64,000 nucleotides of DNA from positions 19,530,001 through 19,594,000 of the forward strand of contig JBITNC010000001.1 in NCBI GenBank assembly GCA_050084985.1, in the 5' to 3' direction. A program made the translations under genes and the position numbers. The notes beneath the pieces are model-generated. The model did no database searches. It was given only the letters and a program-made list of their open reading frames with translations, and was not told the DNA's origin. Below, in pieces: positions 23,262 to 33,800 of the stretch. Source of the DNA: Nageia nagi (lineage: Eukaryota; Pinophyta). Positions within the stretch are counted from its first letter, which is position 1, and the number at the start of each line of letters is the position of its first letter.

Positions 23262-24400
23262 CATCCCTCTCAAAAAATGGTTTTATCCTAAAAGTGGAAA
23301 TTATGAAACTCCTGTTGAAGCTCATGTGCTTCTTCCCATATTGCATCTTCAAGTTCTATCCCTCACCACTAAATCAAAACTTAGGTTATGGTGCGATGAC
23401 AAAGGTTGAGGATGCATTTATCCAAAAATACTTCAAGTTCAATCTTGATGGAGCCATCATCAATGAATTTTGGTAACTATGATTTAATCTTAACATGTGA
23501 CCCCAATACCTTTTTCAAACATGAAATATAGGATGAACCTTGGAGGACATTATTAACTCCAACTTATAAGCAATAGGTCCAATGCATTGGAGAACTTTTT
23601 AAGGGCTATAAAATTTTGGAGCCAATTTTTGAGGACCCTTAATCTTCAAATATTTATGTCTATATGCTTGAAGGTATAGGAATACCATGTCGCTTTCTTG
23701 AAATTCATGTTCCACATGATTCTAATCATCTTATTACTTCATGTGGTGTTGAGCATTCCATAAATTCTCCTGAAGAAGATGAAGAATATCTTCCTGAAAA
23801 TGTAAATCAGTATCAACTTCTTGGACCTTCATGCTATTAGGGATATATGTTGCCATTGTGGGTGGTGTTTAACCGTACCATGCTTCATATGGTGCCATCT
23901 GAATAGCTATATAGTATTAAGTGTTATACCATCATTCTATCAAAGGAAGTCATTTTACCCAATGAATTGGTTGTACTGATGCAAAATAATGCAAATAGGT
24001 TTCCAAGAACTTGTTAACAATTTCAAATTGTCCATCATTATAGGGATGATAGGTTGAACTCATTTTGAGTTGAGTTCCCTACAACTTGAAAAATTCTTAC
24101 CAGAATTTGCTAGTGAATGTAGGATCTCGATCACTAACTATGGTAGAGGGCATACCATGAAGCTTGAAAATATTATCAACAAAAAGATGGGCCATATTGA
24201 TAGCTTTAAATGGATGTGCTAAAGAGAAAAAATGTGCATACTTAGACAATTGATCAACTACCACCATAATAAAATATTTACCTTGAGACTTGGGGAGACC
24301 TTCAAGGAACTCCATCAAAATATTAGTCCAAGTGCAGCTTGGGATAGGTAAGGGTTGAAGTAAACTAGGAGTACCAATTGTTTCACCTTTCTATCACTAA
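23262..24400 (-). pseudogene. chromovirus integrase and chromodomain remnant
   Basis: Minus strand, 24318 to 24097: MMEFLEGLPKSQGKYFIMVV, D-Q-L-S-K-Y-A-H-F and STIVSDRDPTFTSKFW carry two of the three integrase acidic residues. The third follows in DGQFEIVNKFLETYL near 24030. Beyond, a VHPIFHV motif precedes a chromodomain. Its end is readable across a frameshift near 23440-23280 as an acidic 'LEDAIWEEAHELQQEF' followed by a Phe-rich tail. The chromodomain of such elements binds modified histone H3 and directs insertion (family knowledge). Stops and shifts between blocks make it inactive. Confidence 0.8.
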
Positions 24401-25920
24401 CAAACATCACATTTAGTAACAAATTTCTTGATGCCCTATTTCATTTTATCACAATAAAAAGATCAAGCCACTCTTTTATAGGTTTTGAGAAACCCAAAGT
24501 GTTCTATTGATGGTACAACATGCAATTCCTGAAGCATTACTTCTTGGAAGGAAGAAGTGGATGGAAATACAATGCGACCTTTGACACGTAAAACTCCATC
24601 TTTCCAGGAGAAATTTGGTTTACTAGCAGGATTAGTTTGAAGTTGTTGAATTAATGCTTGAATTGAATCATCTCGAATCCATTCCTATTTCAGTTGCTCT
24701 AGCCACTAGGCAACTGGTAGTGAGATTGCTTGAAGTGTTGTAGGTTCCTCGAATTTGCGAGAGAGAGAATCCACAACCACTTTCTTTGAACCCTTTTGAT
24801 ACACTATTTCATAGTCATATCTGAATAATTTGGTCACCCACTTTTGTTGTTCAGTTATTGCAATTTAATGTTCCATAAAATACTTTGAACTATGGTGATC
24901 TGTGTATACAATGAAATGTTGACCAATAAGGTAGGGTCTTCATTTTTAAACTGCATGAATTATTACTAGCATCTCCTTTTCATAAGTAGATCTATCCAAA
25001 TTTCACTCTGATAATGCCTTGCTAGTTAAAGCCAAGGGTCTTCCCTCTTACATCAAAACTACACTCAATCCTACTTTAGAGGCATCACTCTCAATTAGAC
25101 ATGTTTTTGAAAAATATGGCATGGATAAAACAAGAGTAGAACACATTGCCTTCTTCAGTTTATAGAAAGATTCTTCAATAGCTATGACCAATTAAAAGCA
25201 TCATTTTTTAGTAATGATGTGAGTAGAGCTACAATATTCCCATAATTCTTTACAAATTTCTGGTCATGACCTATTAGGCCCAAAAATCCTCAAACCCCTA
25301 AGTGATTTTGGAATAGGCCAATCCTACATGTCTGCAATTTTATGTGGATCTACCTTGACTCCACCATCGAAAATGACATGCCCAAGTATTCAATCTCATG
25401 CAATCTAAAGGAACGCTTGGATTTCTTTGTATATAATTGGTGCTCTTGAAGTAATTGCAAAGTTTGATCTAAGTGTGCCAATTTATCCTCCCATGTCTTG
25501 TTGTAGATCAAAATATCATCAAAGAAAACTAAAAGAAATTTATGAAGATAAGGGCAAAATACCTAATTCATCAAACTTTGGAATGTTGATTGAGCATTAG
25601 CAAGGCCAAATGACATTACTAAAAATTCATGATGACCCTCATGTGTATGAAAAGTTATTTTTGGAATATCCTCTTCATGGAGTCGAATCTTATGATATCT
25701 TGATTGCAAATCTAGTGTCGAGAAATATTCGGCTCCATGTAGCTCATCCAATAGTTCATCAATGATGGGAATAGGAAATTTATCTTTCACAGTTACTATG
25801 TTGAGCGCTTGAAAGTCTATGCACAACCGCCAAGATCCATCTTTTTTTCGAACTAATATGATAGGCAAAGAGTAAGGACTAACACTTGGTCTGATAATCC
25901 CTGCTTCCAACATCTCCTAC
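24400..25920 (-). pseudogene. chromovirus reverse transcriptase and RNase H remnant
   Basis: The 116-codon frame 25913-25563 encodes the reverse transcriptase start: [58 protein letters not shown] and [18 protein letters not shown] (catalytic Asp in LDL), then [17 protein letters not shown]. After a stop the active site follows at about 25536-25508 as F-F-D-D-I-L-I-Y, so the Asp pair is intact. RNase H-like and linker sequence continue to about 24400 with many interruptions. Confidence 0.85.
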
Positions 25921-26197
25921 ACCAGTTTTTCAATTTCATCTTTCTGCAAACATGGAAAGTAGTAGGATCGAATGTTAGGTGGTTGACTATCGGGAACTAG
26001 TTGTATAGAGTGCTCTTGAGGGCGGTTGGGGGGGAACCTTTTTGGTTCTTCAAAAACCTTCTTATGACATGTCAAAAGTTGTTGCAGCTTTGCTAATGCA
26101 CCTCCCTCCTATGCAATTGTTTGTATTGCAAATAGTTGTCCTACCATTCCCTTTTGTCTTTTTCAAATAAGCTTCTCCATCTGATGAGAACTTATAA

Positions 26198-26810
26198 TTA
26201 GTGATGGACTAGCATGTAGTCATTGAGTTGATATGTATGCCTTGCAATAGTAAGTTTCATCCATGGTTCAAGAAAGTCCCAAAGTATAGGTCCCAATGTT
26301 CGCAACCATTGAACTCCTAGGATCGCATCACACCCTTCCAATGGAAGTACATCCATGTCACTTTGTATGTGATAATCACCCATGTTGAGCTTAACATTGC
26401 GACATTTCTCCTTACAAGAAATTCTACCTCCATTACTAATCATTACTTGAAATTTATTTTGAGGATATATAAAACAATTAGCTTATTTGGCCACACCAGG
26501 ATCAATGAAATTATGTGTACTTCCTGGGTCAAGTAAAATGATGAAAGATTGCTTTTTGAAATATCTACGAATCTTCATTATTTGGGGTGTCATAAGTCCT
26601 ACAAAAGCATTGCAAGAAATTACAGTAACTTTTTCAATTATTTCAGGCTCATTAGCTTCTTCCTCAACAACAAACTCATCCTCTAATTCATCAAAAACAT
26701 CAGCATTAAACAAATACAACCTCTGTGTAGTACACTAATGGCCATGTGCATACTTTACATCACAATTATAGCAAAGGTCCTTCGCTTTGCACTCATTCAT
26801 TTCCTCTTGA
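26198..26810 (-). pseudogene. chromovirus zinc knuckle and protease remnant
   Basis: Minus strand near 26790: CKAKDLCYNCDVKYAHGH followed by a stop, then C. This is a CCHC knuckle with a nonsense codon inside. The frame 26719-26483 leads to the protease motif LLDPGSTHNFID, where D-S-G has become D-P-G. 26443-26198 continues with ILGVQWLRTLGPILWDF, the usual end of gypsy protease. Confidence 0.8.
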
Positions 26811-26869
26811 CTAAGTCACTTAATTTAAAATGAACAAGTAGGTTTAGCAACAACTTCAGAACCTTGAGA

Positions 26870-27726
26870 TTTGTTGAATGGTTGCTTCCCTTATCGGCGT
26901 TGGGCATTAGATTTATCTTGTACCAATTTGGCCAACCCAATAACTTGTATCATAGTGTTAGGATTAGACATTTTGACTTCTACTCCAATATCTTCCTTCA
27001 ACCCACTAATGAAGCAACTCTTGAAAAAAGATTCATCTAATCCTTCTGTGTGATTTGCAAGCTTTTCAAATTGTGTGGGATATTCCTTCATTGTTGATGT
27101 TTGTCGAAGTTTTGTAAGAGCTCTTGTGAAATCTTCAAGATCACTTGGGCCAAACCTCACCAACAAAGATTTTATAAAATTCTCCCAATAAGGAGTCCCA
27201 TTACTTTTTCAAACCACTAGTACTGTTGAATAGCATCATGATTCAAATGGAAAGAAGCAACATTGACCTTCTGAACATCAGGAATTTGATTTAGTGTAAA
27301 GTATTGTTCTATTCTATAAATCCAGCTAGTTGGATCCTCTCCATCAAATTCAGGGAAATCCAGCTTAGTTTTCTTCGGAATGATGAAGGCTTGGGGGCCT
27401 CCCATATGCACCTATTGTGCCTGCAATTGAGTATTATGCCTTCAAGATTGTTGAAAACTTGTACCTTGTGTAGTTTGGGACAAGGTTGGTTGTTGCATAG
27501 ATGATTATTGCAGAACTATATGAGTTGTTTTCTATACTTACAATAGATTCGAGTTCATAGAATCATGGTTAGTGTCCAATCCAATAAGCTTCTCTGTCAA
27601 TTTAGTGAATTTGCCATTTATCTCTTGAAAAGTAGATTTTATGTCAACTCCACTAAGGTGAGCCCGAATCTGTTTAACCTCATTATCTAATTTTTCCAAA
27701 GTGGGGTTTTGAGATCTTCCCTCCAT
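26870..27726 (-). pseudogene. chromovirus gag remnant
   Basis: Starts at the ATG at 27726 (MEGRSQNPTLEKLDNEVKQI). Gag core on the minus strand: KLDFPEFDGEDPTSWIYRIE near 27380, then, after a small break, LEDFTRALTKLRQTSTMKEY and FEKLANHTEGLDESFFKSCF. This is the retrotransposon gag domain (PF03732-like) with the typical 'F-x-G-D-W' and 'Q..F..L' patterns. Two or three stops or shifts break it. Confidence 0.85.
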
Positions 27727-28202
27727 TTGAAATATCAGCTAGGTCCTAACTTGATATTTTTAGTAACTGCTATTTTTGGAACCTGAAAAAATATATGGGT
27801 GTTATATATCAAAATGATTAGCTCGGAAAAAATATCAAAAATGGACTAGGTCTCAATTTGGTGATTTTCGGAATTTTATACTTTAAAAAAAAAAAATTAC
27901 CTTTGGTAACAAACAAGCATTCTCAGAATTTGCTAATTCCTCACAGTTTGGAAGATATTCACTTTGGAAGTTTTTGTTTATTTTGGAATTGCTATTTCAA
28001 ACGATAAGTTTGAGGGTTTCAAGAGATTCTGAAAAACAAAATGGACAAAGTTTCGGCTGAAAAAATAGTAATTTCTAGGGCTCCACTTCGATGCAACCTT
28101 GCAATCTGTAAAAAAGTTGGGCAGAGTTTCAACTACAAAATGAAAAAAAATTGATTTATCACTCAATGCGATCACATAGAAATGCCTACAGGTATCCAAA
28201 AT

Positions 28203-28217
28203 CGAGGCACGGATACC
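28203..28217 (-). other. candidate primer-binding site of chromovirus
   Basis: Minus strand TGGTATCCGTGCCTC lies a few bases inside the 5' LTR end. The first seven bases match the initiator tRNA-Met complement; the rest does not, so the primer is uncertain. Confidence 0.5.
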
Positions 28218-28219
28218 AC

Positions 28220-28638
28220 TTATTAGGAACCTAGCAGTTGCAAACGAGGTTTTACCCCAAAACACCACAACAATACTGAAATGTGAAATACACGAAATGG
28301 TAGAACGTCCACTGATTTGTACAACAACAGAATAATGAAAATAATTCGAATTGACAAGATAACAAAATATAACACTTTACTAATAACAATACGTATTGCG
28401 GACCGCCTTGAGGGGCTTCCTCCTTACAACTCAAAAAACAAAATATTCTCCAAGATGCTCTCTTTACCCCTCTTACAAGTATTTATAGTCCTCCTACTCT
28501 AATTGATAGTTTTCATTCAAAATGGTGGTTCGCCTTACAAAATATGATGGTTCACATTACAAGCCAATGCAAGAAAATAATAAAATTAACTAAAACATAA
28601 ATAAGCCTAAGTAAATGTTAGGATATGAGATCCTAACA
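28220..28638 (-). repeat. 5' LTR of chromovirus
   Basis: Minus-strand start TGTTAGGATCTCATATCCTAACA, in which TGTTAGGAT and ATCCTAACA form a perfect 9-bp hairpin around five bases. Matches 22827-23258. Confidence 0.85.
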
Positions 28639-28805
28639 AAACCGAACAGCTAAGAAAGCTACCAATATTGAAAATGAATTTGATGCTTTGTATGAGGCAT
28701 TGAAAGAGGGTTTTGACTCTGAAATGCATAGATATTATCATAGAAGCATCAAATGTAAGAATGCAATCTTATATCTTTCTACAGTAGCAAAAGATAAAAT
28801 ATAAA
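28639..28805 (+). pseudogene. distal part of the LINE ORF1 fragment
   Basis: After the chromovirus the plus-strand frame reads NRTAKKATNIENEFDALYEA and LKEGFDSEMHRYYHRS, ending at a stop near 28803. The basic/serine context before 22826 (SNKNTRGKTTSEKTPN) joins it plausibly once the chromovirus is removed. Confidence 0.5.
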
Positions 28806-30465
28806 TAATTTCAAAATGAATCACTTGAAGTAATGTTGGCTACCAATTTTCTAGCTTGCTAGTATTATCAAATCATTCACTTTAGTAAATTGAATACATA
28901 TTTGTTAATTGGTTTTAGATTCCAATATAAAAAACGTTTTTTACCATTACCAAAAAAAAGCTAACCACCAAGGAGAGACAAAGAAAAATGGCTTCTAGCA
29001 TGCTCTCCTATAGCTCTTTTTCAGATTATTTCTTAGATCTCATTTATATTTAAATTATTTAAAGATAGACACAAAAAACTTGTGCGCTATATTCTCAGTT
29101 AATTATTAGATGAAAGATGGTAAAAGATCTGACCAGTCGTTCAGACAATTTAAGCTTCCAAACCCCTCCAAGATGAGATACATAATATTGTACAAGCCCA
29201 CCATCCCATAGATCATGCAGGTCTTCCCCAAGATGTTAATATAATTTTTTATTTATTTGTCAAAACCTCTCAACAATTTGATGTTAAAAAAAATAGCGAA
29301 GTAGGAATTAGGAATGCTTTTACATTTTCCTTGTAGACCTTTCTTTAGAAAATGGTTTGAAATTGAGATGGAAGAAAATCAGGAGGATAGAGAAAAGTAG
29401 GAAGGAGGATTTTAGAAAGTGTCATTGTCTTGAGGGAAGGAGAATAGTTGTAAAGTCGATCCTAGAGATAACCCTGTCGAAGTCATAAGCAAGGAAAATA
29501 TTCAAAATAGTGATGTACTACTACTTTTTACTCCTTTGGAAGACGTATTTCATGATAGATAAATTATAGGCTCTCTATTAAGATGATATACGAGGTTGAA
29601 TATGTTTGTCATTTGGTTTCAAAATGGAATAGAGAAATATATATTTTTATTTTCTTAAATCTCATGCACGACTGAAAAATCAAAACATGGATATGTAGTT
29701 CAAGAATGTTAAAAAAATATTATTCTATGGTACCATGCAATTCTAAGTTTAATATGAATCTTTCTATGCTGTATTTATTGACCTTCATATCAACCGAACG
29801 CTCGATAGAGGTTATAAACTAAACATTTATCATTTTAGCATATTACTATCGAGAACTTGTGTACATCCAAGACTAATGTTCTACAGGGTGATACTGGCGC
29901 CCACATGGTGAAAACGAGGTAACATTGAGATAAAATGCCAAACAATACTTTGAATGAGAAACGAAAACCAACATCTCGATGCCAGATGGTGTAAAAGGAT
30001 GGTTATGTATCCTTCGACGAAGACCACAGTTTACTAAAACGAAAAAAAATCTGCGCATCAGGTTAACTTTGTACTAGACGCATATGAATCCTACAACAAA
30101 AATGGCCATTCTTAGGCAAGAATAAGCTTCACTATTTTTCATTTCCCTCAATCACCAACACCCTGCAATAACTATGAAGTGAGAAAATCTTAGTAAGCTC
30201 AAAGCATAATACAAGAACTAATTTAAGTTGGACAAAAGAAATTTTCAGTTCAACGTGATCATTTTCAATATTTTGAATGGCGGGAGAAAAATTAACTGAT
30301 CTCAAAAAACACATTCCATACTTTTGCCCAAACAATCATTTTCATTCAAAAAAAAAAGCTTTTACCAATTTAATTCCATGTTTTCGGAAACAATCACTAC
30401 TCACACAAAATAGATCCCATTCACCTTGGAATTACACTGACAATAGTTTTGTGCTGATCGTCTAG
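28806..30465. other. intergenic region downstream of eL33
   Basis: No gene that I can support. A short frame at 28990 (MASSMLSYSSFSDYFLDLIY) and one on the minus strand at 30058-29873 have no recognisable features. The right end is probably the 3' flank of eL33. Confidence 0.4.
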
Positions 30466-30471
30466 TTTATT
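30466..30471 (-). terminator. candidate poly(A) signal for eL33
   Basis: AATAAA on the minus strand, about 370 bases after the eL33 stop codon. Plant poly(A) signals are loose, so this is only the nearest canonical hexamer. Confidence 0.35.
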
Positions 30472-30839
30472 TCTTTCAAAATGTGTGACCTCAACAGGAA
30501 ACAATAATAATAATATAGCACTGACCAAAATACAAATTATCTTTTAAACTTCAGAAGTTCCAGGATATTTTCTCATGGATAGAAATGAAAAAATGGTTTG
30601 ACATCATAGAAATTTCAAAGGTGTATACAACACTAAAACTTCCACAACAAATTAGTCTGCATCTCTAAAAGAAAACTAGAAGATGGGTCCCAAATAGAGA
30701 TGTTCAAAACCGCAACAGGAACACAAGCTCCTCTATAGTCCATTAGGATCTCTATAGTATGACAACTTGCCGCAATAGTTATGACAAAGCAGCACTGAAA
30801 GTGTAATTGGTATAGATAAAAAAGGAAACAGTTTTTGAG

Positions 30840-30899
30840 TCAACAAGAACAGAGATCTCGTATGTGGCTGGGGTACATAAAGACTCTGACTCGTCCTCC
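30840..30899 (-). CDS. RPL35A: eL33 exon 4 (C-terminal coding part)
   Basis: Acceptor ggtaatggcAG, then codons for [13 protein letters not shown], the family's C-terminus. The family normally stops right after Ile; here CGA stands where TGA would be, and six codons (R-D-L-C-S-C) follow before TGA at 30842-30840. Confidence 0.85.
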   Translation of the reverse strand, partial: GGRVRVFMYPSHIRDLCSC

Positions 30900-33800
30900 C
30901 TGCCATTACCAAATCATCAAGTTACTAAATTTTGCTAACAAGGAAACAAAGAGCATTCTATTCAAACAAGAAAAATAGCTTTTTATACATTTCTTTACAT
31001 ACCATGGACTTTGGTGGTAAGTTTCTCCTGAATTTTGCCCTAACAATGCCACTGTTCCCATGGGGTCTTCTGACTTTGCCCCAAATGCAACTGTAATGGG
31101 TTCCATTCTTCTTGGTTTTAGCCTTGTAGATGTAGGCCATTCTTTTTCCTAGATACCAGCCTACTTCCTCTCGTGTGTTCACACCCTCAATTTGAATGAG
31201 TGAGATACTTGAGTATTGATCTGACTTTGATCTGTCAGATACAACAAAAAAGGAATAAACTTATAGCATTTGTTCAAAATCAACAAAACAATGAAGCTTA
31301 ATCAAAATATTGTCAATAGAACATCTAAAGTAGGATTTTAGTATTATACCGTTTGTACCCAAGGATGGTTCCTCGAACATACAACCTACATATAGAGACA
31401 TTTGACAAGGAAAATGTCAGACTAGTAAATCTGTGCATAAACAACCACAATAATCATAATCATAATCTACAGTGCAAGGCTCAGTACCACACTTACTGCT
31501 AATTAAGTTACATTGCTCTAGACATGTTGAAGTTAGATACGAGTTACTGAAGTCAATAAATAAAAAGAGATGCTTAGCTGTTCCTTTCACCTGCTGCATG
31601 AAGTCCTAAATTATATTCAGACAAAATGGTCTGAGAACTAATATCGAGTCCTGGTAAAACTGTTGCTCGAAAATTTGACTCAAATGTGAATATGTTTCTC
31701 TCACCACCCAGTCAAGCATGATAGTATAGCAGGAGGCCCGATTAAGACTTCTATTGAAAATGAAGTCTTGTGGACGGTGTCAAATGTGGATAAAGGGAAT
31801 AATAGAAGCGAGAATAGATAGAAAGAAAAAGAAACAAGAAGGGGTAATAGAAATGAAAAAAAGCGAGGGATAAAATACCTCACCAAAATGTTGCATTCAC
31901 AACAGTAGGTTCTTTTCTCAACATATCAACATTAAAATTTCAAGCCAATCTAATCTAGGTTACCCAACTAAGCTATTAGAAGCTTTAGCTACTTCTACTA
32001 GTCTAGTTTGAACTTTGAACAAAGTACCATTGAAATCCTGGACAGTTAAACATGCATCAATTCCTAACATTAATGCAACATAATGCTCTAGCAATAGGCT
32101 GAAGCTTAAATTAGGCACATCCACAGCCTCCTCTGGTAAAGAAATTAGAGATAGAGATTCCAGAGGATATTAGTGTAATAATAATGAAAATCGATCATAA
32201 AGAAAATGACCTAGATCAAAGACCACCTCACGGTCATAGGCAACCCATCAAACCCCATGGGCACGTAGCCCTGTCAGCAAGTATTGGAATTGTCATGCTC
32301 ATCAAACATGAAGAAGACAAATGAAACTCACTCTTTTTTAATCCACAAGTGTCCAATTCAAGATTGTAGCTATAATTATAATTGTAGTTAGGGAGAAGCA
32401 CTTGTAACTGAAGGGAAGACAAAACATCATTCCCAAAACTTACAATAGTGTAGAATCAGTTGATTGTTGTAGTGTTTGGGGTAGAGACATTGCTGATGTG
32501 AGTTGTTGTATGTATAGCTTGTCTTGTAACTGTTGTTGTACAATTGAGTAATGAAGCAATCATTTATGCTCCATCCTGAATTAAGTTTTTCATGTATGTT
32601 TATTGAATCTGGCTTAGTTTTGATGTTTCAAACGTTACAAGTGTAAACCTGTTTTGGAACATATTTCTAAAATGCCTGCAATCTGCTTATCATATTGTTA
32701 GGATGCCTGCGATCCACCTGTTACAATCACAGATCATCAGCAATTTATTTACCAAGCATTGTTAAGTTTTTAAGGAATGTTGAGTATTACTTTGGTCCTC
32801 TGTTTTCATTGTTTGGGGGCGAAATCCCTATATTTCACATTTGGTATCAGAGCCTAGCTGGTCTTAGCTTGGAGTGAAAGCCTAGCTGGTCTTAGCTTGG
32901 AGTGAACTTCACTTTGTGACCTTTCTGACCATTGATCATGTTCTATTGAAAGTTCATTGGAGGTACTTTATCTATTGTTTATAGAAGATCATGGCCAAAA
33001 ACAATAACTCTATACATATTGCAGAGTTTAATTTGCAAAATTATTACTACTGGAGCATTAAGATGAGGATATTGATAACAAGAGTAAAAATCTTTGGGAT
33101 ATTGTTGAGCCTGGTGATGATGAGCTAGATTATTAGAATACTATCTCTCATAATGATAAACAAGCAAAGGAGGAGACCAAGAAGAAGAATTCTTTGGCAT
33201 TGTAGTATAGATAGTCAACTCTAGATAAGAACTTGTTCACTCGGATAGCTGATGTTTGGTCAGCAAAGAATGCTTGGAGGGCTCTACAAGAGATTTAACA
33301 GAGCAACAACCAAGGGAAGGTTCTCACCGTTGTGCAAGGTTCTCACCGCTGTGCAAGGTACGAAAGATACGAAAGATTTGGTAGATGATAATAAGATGAG
33401 TGACAGGTTCTCACCGCTGTGCAAGGTTTGAAGCTTTCATCTTTCAGAATTATTAGGAACTTCTACTTAGGTAATCAAGTTGGAGAGGAAACAATTGAGT
33501 CTGGATCACTCCCAAGCAAAAGCACGGGGCAGTAGTCAAGGTGGACAAAGAAGTGAAATGAAACATCTAGTTATCTATGTCCCAGTAGAAGATTCCAATC
33601 AAATATCATAAAAGAAGAGTGATTCAAATACCACAACTTTATGCAAACCATGGAAACGGTCATTCATACATCTAAGAACGATATCCAATCATCTTTTCTT
33701 AAAGTGCTAGACTTTCAAAGAAAATGCTTGTAAATGTATAAGCAACACAACACCACCATCATGTTATTTACATATCCATGATTCCATGAAATGAGAGACT

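Larger units (their letters stand above)
22827..28638 (-). mobile_element. Ty3/gypsy chromovirus, minus strand
   Basis: Full-length layout of 5.8 kb on the minus strand: LTR (28638-28220), primer-binding site, gag, protease, reverse transcriptase, RNase H, integrase, chromodomain, and 3' LTR (23258-22827). Both LTRs are about 420-430 bp and obviously alike. AAAC flanks both ends (22823-22826 and 28639-28642), compatible with a 4-5 bp target duplication. The chromodomain after integrase places it among chromoviruses (Tekay/Reina/Galadriel/CRM group); I cannot choose the clade by eye. It interrupts the LINE ORF1 fragment. Several stops make it defective, though some domains are still long. Confidence 0.9.

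Noticed and set aside
28990-29060. Short ORF beginning M-A-S-S as a secreted or plastid protein
   Set aside because: Too short, no conserved features, and stops directly afterwards.
30906-31182. Two overlapping minus-strand ORFs running past the PPKSM codon
   Set aside because: They read through intron 3 or in the wrong frame; the GTATGT donor after Met and the conserved C-terminus in exon 4 explain the locus.
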